A DNA stretch of 64,000 bases, taken from Bradyrhizobium sp. PSBB068. Lineage in GTDB: Bacteria; Pseudomonadota; Alphaproteobacteria; Rhizobiales; Xanthobacteraceae. The stretch spans positions 620,001 through 684,000 of the forward strand of contig CP069300.1 of assembly GCA_016839165.1 (NCBI GenBank), given 5' to 3'. Below are positions 62,597 to 64,000 of the stretch, piece after piece. Position 1 is the stretch's first letter. Each line of letters begins with the position of its first letter. Position numbers and translations under genes: made by a program. A model generated the notes under the pieces. That model made no database searches, was not told the DNA's origin, and saw only the letters and a list, made by a program, of their open reading frames with translations.

Positions 62597-64000
62597 TCAG
62601 CGGGCCTCCAGCGGCCGCAGCTTCTCCACCTTGCTCTGGGTCTCGACCAGCAGCTGTTTCATGAAGTCCTTGTTGCGCTTCAACCAGGGCTCCAGCGTCT
62701 GCCTGACATCGCCCGGTGATTTCTTTTCGATGGCCTGCGCAAGCCGCGTCTGAAATGTTCCCCAATCCTTGAACATCTCCTTCAGGAGGGCGTCGTCGGA
62801 GATGTTGATCGCCGACTTGATGTCGCCGACGGTTTCGAGCTCGCGCATGTTGCCCTGCCGCAGGATCGAATCCAGGTTTTCCAGGCATTCGTGGTAGCGC
62901 GCGAGCAGATCATCCCATCGCTTGGTGGTGAAGTCGTCGTCCAGGTTCTCAACTGCGTTGTAGAGCGGCTCGAGAAACGACCATCGGAAGCGCCTCGCCA
63001 GCCGCAGCAGGATCGACAGGAAGACGATGTCCTTCGGCATGTTCTGCGCGACCATCAGCCTTGGATCCTCGCTGAATGGCGGCATCGGCACGAAGATGAT
63101 GACGACCGAGAACGGCGTGCTGTCGAGATATTCGAGCCGGGCAATGACCGGTTGATACAGCTTCAAATCGCGGAATATCGGACTGAGGACCTGCTCGCGG
63201 CTTCGCCGGCTGGCAATATCCACGTCGGCGAACGAATTCGCGATGTAGCCCGTCAACTCGTCGAGCCAGGCGCCGCTGTCGTAGCGGTTTTGCGCGCTGA
63301 GCAGATCCTCCCAGTCGAGATCAGCCGTATCGGGACCGGACAGCAACGTGGTGGTGGCCGCGTCCGCCTCCAGTTTCGCATCCTTCAGAAAGCCGCGCGC
63401 ACGGTCCGCGGGCGGCAATGCCCGCAGCGTTTCGGCCTTCTGCCGGAACGACAGTTCGTCGCTGAACACGATGCGCAGCCGCAGACGGAACAGCTCTTCC
63501 GGGCGGGTGATCTGCATGAACTGCGCGTGCAGGTCCTTCACCGCTTCGTTGAAGTCGCGGGCGTGATTGGCGTTCAGCTTGGGCCGCAGCGGTACGGCAC
63601 CGAAGGTCGGTCGCACGAACAGATCCTCGAGAAACCGCCGGACCTCGTCGTCGCTAATTCCGTAAAATTCATTCTCCGCCAGCATCGGAAACGAAGGCGA
63701 GCTATCGACCGAGAACCAAAGCACTTTGGACATTAGCTTCAGCGCGCGCTTGTAGCCGTCGAATTGCGAAATCTCGGACGCGCACCACGTCCAATTGTGC
63801 TCGGCGTTGGTGTGGATGAAGATCAGGCAGTCGGCTCTCGCCGTGTTGTCGATCATCCACTGCCGCCATTCCGCGCCACCGGGAATTTCCTCGCACACAA
63901 AGCATTCCACCGAACGTTGTCCGTCCAGGCTGCTGAGATACTCGAGCCGCGCCTTCAGAAGGCGCGCGAGAAATCTGTCTTCGGCGCGATGGCTGATAAA
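62597..64000 (-). CDS. TIR-domain protein with unassigned C-terminal region (5' end outside window)
   Basis: The frame is open to the window edge and 467 residues are visible. The visible N-terminus is a TIR domain: FISHRAEDRF (strand A), the BB-loop-like EEIPGGAEWRQW, LIFIHTN (strand C), and WTWCASEIS with the likely catalytic Glu76 (visible numbering). TIR domains of this kind often cleave NAD+ in bacterial defence, or act as adaptors. Probably only a few residues are missing at the start. The remaining 300 residues are mostly helical, acidic-basic and match nothing I recognise; a segment at about residues 285-300 is hydrophobic (FSVVIIFVPMPPF). Whether a partner gene lies upstream is not visible. 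Confidence 0.8.
   Translation of the reverse strand, partial: FISHRAEDRFLARLLKARLEYLSSLDGQRSVECFVCEEIPGGAEWRQWMIDNTARADCLIFIHTNAEHNWTWCASEISQFDGYKRALKLMSKVLWFSVDSSPSFPMLAENEFYGISDDEVRRFLEDLFVRPTFGAVPLRPKLNANHARDFNEAVKDLHAQFMQITRPEELFRLRLRIVFSDELSFRQKAETLRALPPADRARGFLKDAKLEADAATTTLLSGPDTADLDWEDLLSAQNRYDSGAWLDELTGYIANSFADVDIASRRSREQVLSPIFRDLKLYQPVIARLEYLDSTPFSVVIIFVPMPPFSEDPRLMVAQNMPKDIVFLSILLRLARRFRWSFLEPLYNAVENLDDDFTTKRWDDLLARYHECLENLDSILRQGNMRELETVGDIKSAINISDDALLKEMFKDWGTFQTRLAQAIEKKSPGDVRQTLEPWLKRNKDFMKQLLVETQSKVEKLRPLEAR

Overview
The window is GC-rich chromosomal DNA that looks like a slow-growing rhizobial alphaproteobacterium, most likely Bradyrhizobium or a close Nitrobacteraceae relative. 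The evidence is an NdvA-type glucan exporter, a TrcR/DUF1013 cell-cycle regulator, a TfdA-alpha-like dioxygenase, a patatin/3-hydroxybutyrate dehydrogenase pair, and many intergenic palindromic repeats of the kind that litter these genomes. I found no rRNA, tRNA, CRISPR array, insertion sequence or prophage. The genus is an inference from gene content.

Layout. 0-5 kb: the end of a sulfate ABC transporter (cysW, cysA), a CAP-domain lipoprotein, and a patatin/bdhA operon closed by a strong terminator. 5-9 kb: a ParE-type toxin-antitoxin pair, a polysaccharide flippase, a DsbD-N-like periplasmic protein and YqgE. 9-12 kb: a TfdA-alpha-like dioxygenase with two SDR genes, then a CsbD-like stress protein whose ribosome binding site lies inside a hairpin. 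12-16 kb: two envelope genes, a degenerate SGNH protein and an MltB-type transglycosylase. 16-22 kb: a MerR regulator divergent from an OYE-family reductase across a perfect MerR-type operator, galU, and the divergent oxyR/katG pair. 22-28 kb: aldo/keto reductase, thioesterase, Nudix hydrolase, three exported proteins of unknown function and a degenerate REC-EAL protein. 28.5-29.2 kb has no convincing gene.

29-34 kb: a TAXI-type TRAP transporter operon (binding protein, fused permease, DUF1850, SDR) and a Na+/H+ antiporter. 35-40 kb: a TPR/LprI protein, PrpE, a small lipoprotein and an acyltransferase. 40-48 kb: trcR divergent from ispH-thrB-rnhA, then peroxiredoxin, DUF924, fadD and a PBP5-like carboxypeptidase with a long Lys/Ala/Pro tail. 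48-54 kb: ndvA, an orphan ABC binding protein, a Tyr/Gly-rich exported protein, a stand-alone hisE, a DedA-family membrane protein and a six-cysteine exported protein. 54-61 kb: two nitronate monooxygenase paralogues next to acyl-CoA genes, flanking a hybrid histidine kinase that may sit behind a general-stress (EcfG-type) promoter. 61-64 kb: two small conserved-looking proteins and a TIR-domain protein that runs off the right edge.

Most of this is housekeeping or metabolic chromosome. The best leads for something new are the TIR protein with an unassigned C-terminal region, the EAL protein with two acid-to-amide changes at catalytic positions, the SGNH protein lacking both catalytic residues, the lysozyme-like exported protein at 24.9 kb, and several regulatory structures: the MerR operator, the hairpin over a ribosome binding site, the hairpin between the TRAP genes, a putative leaderless toxin-antitoxin promoter, and a 35-codon leader ORF coupled to the kinase.
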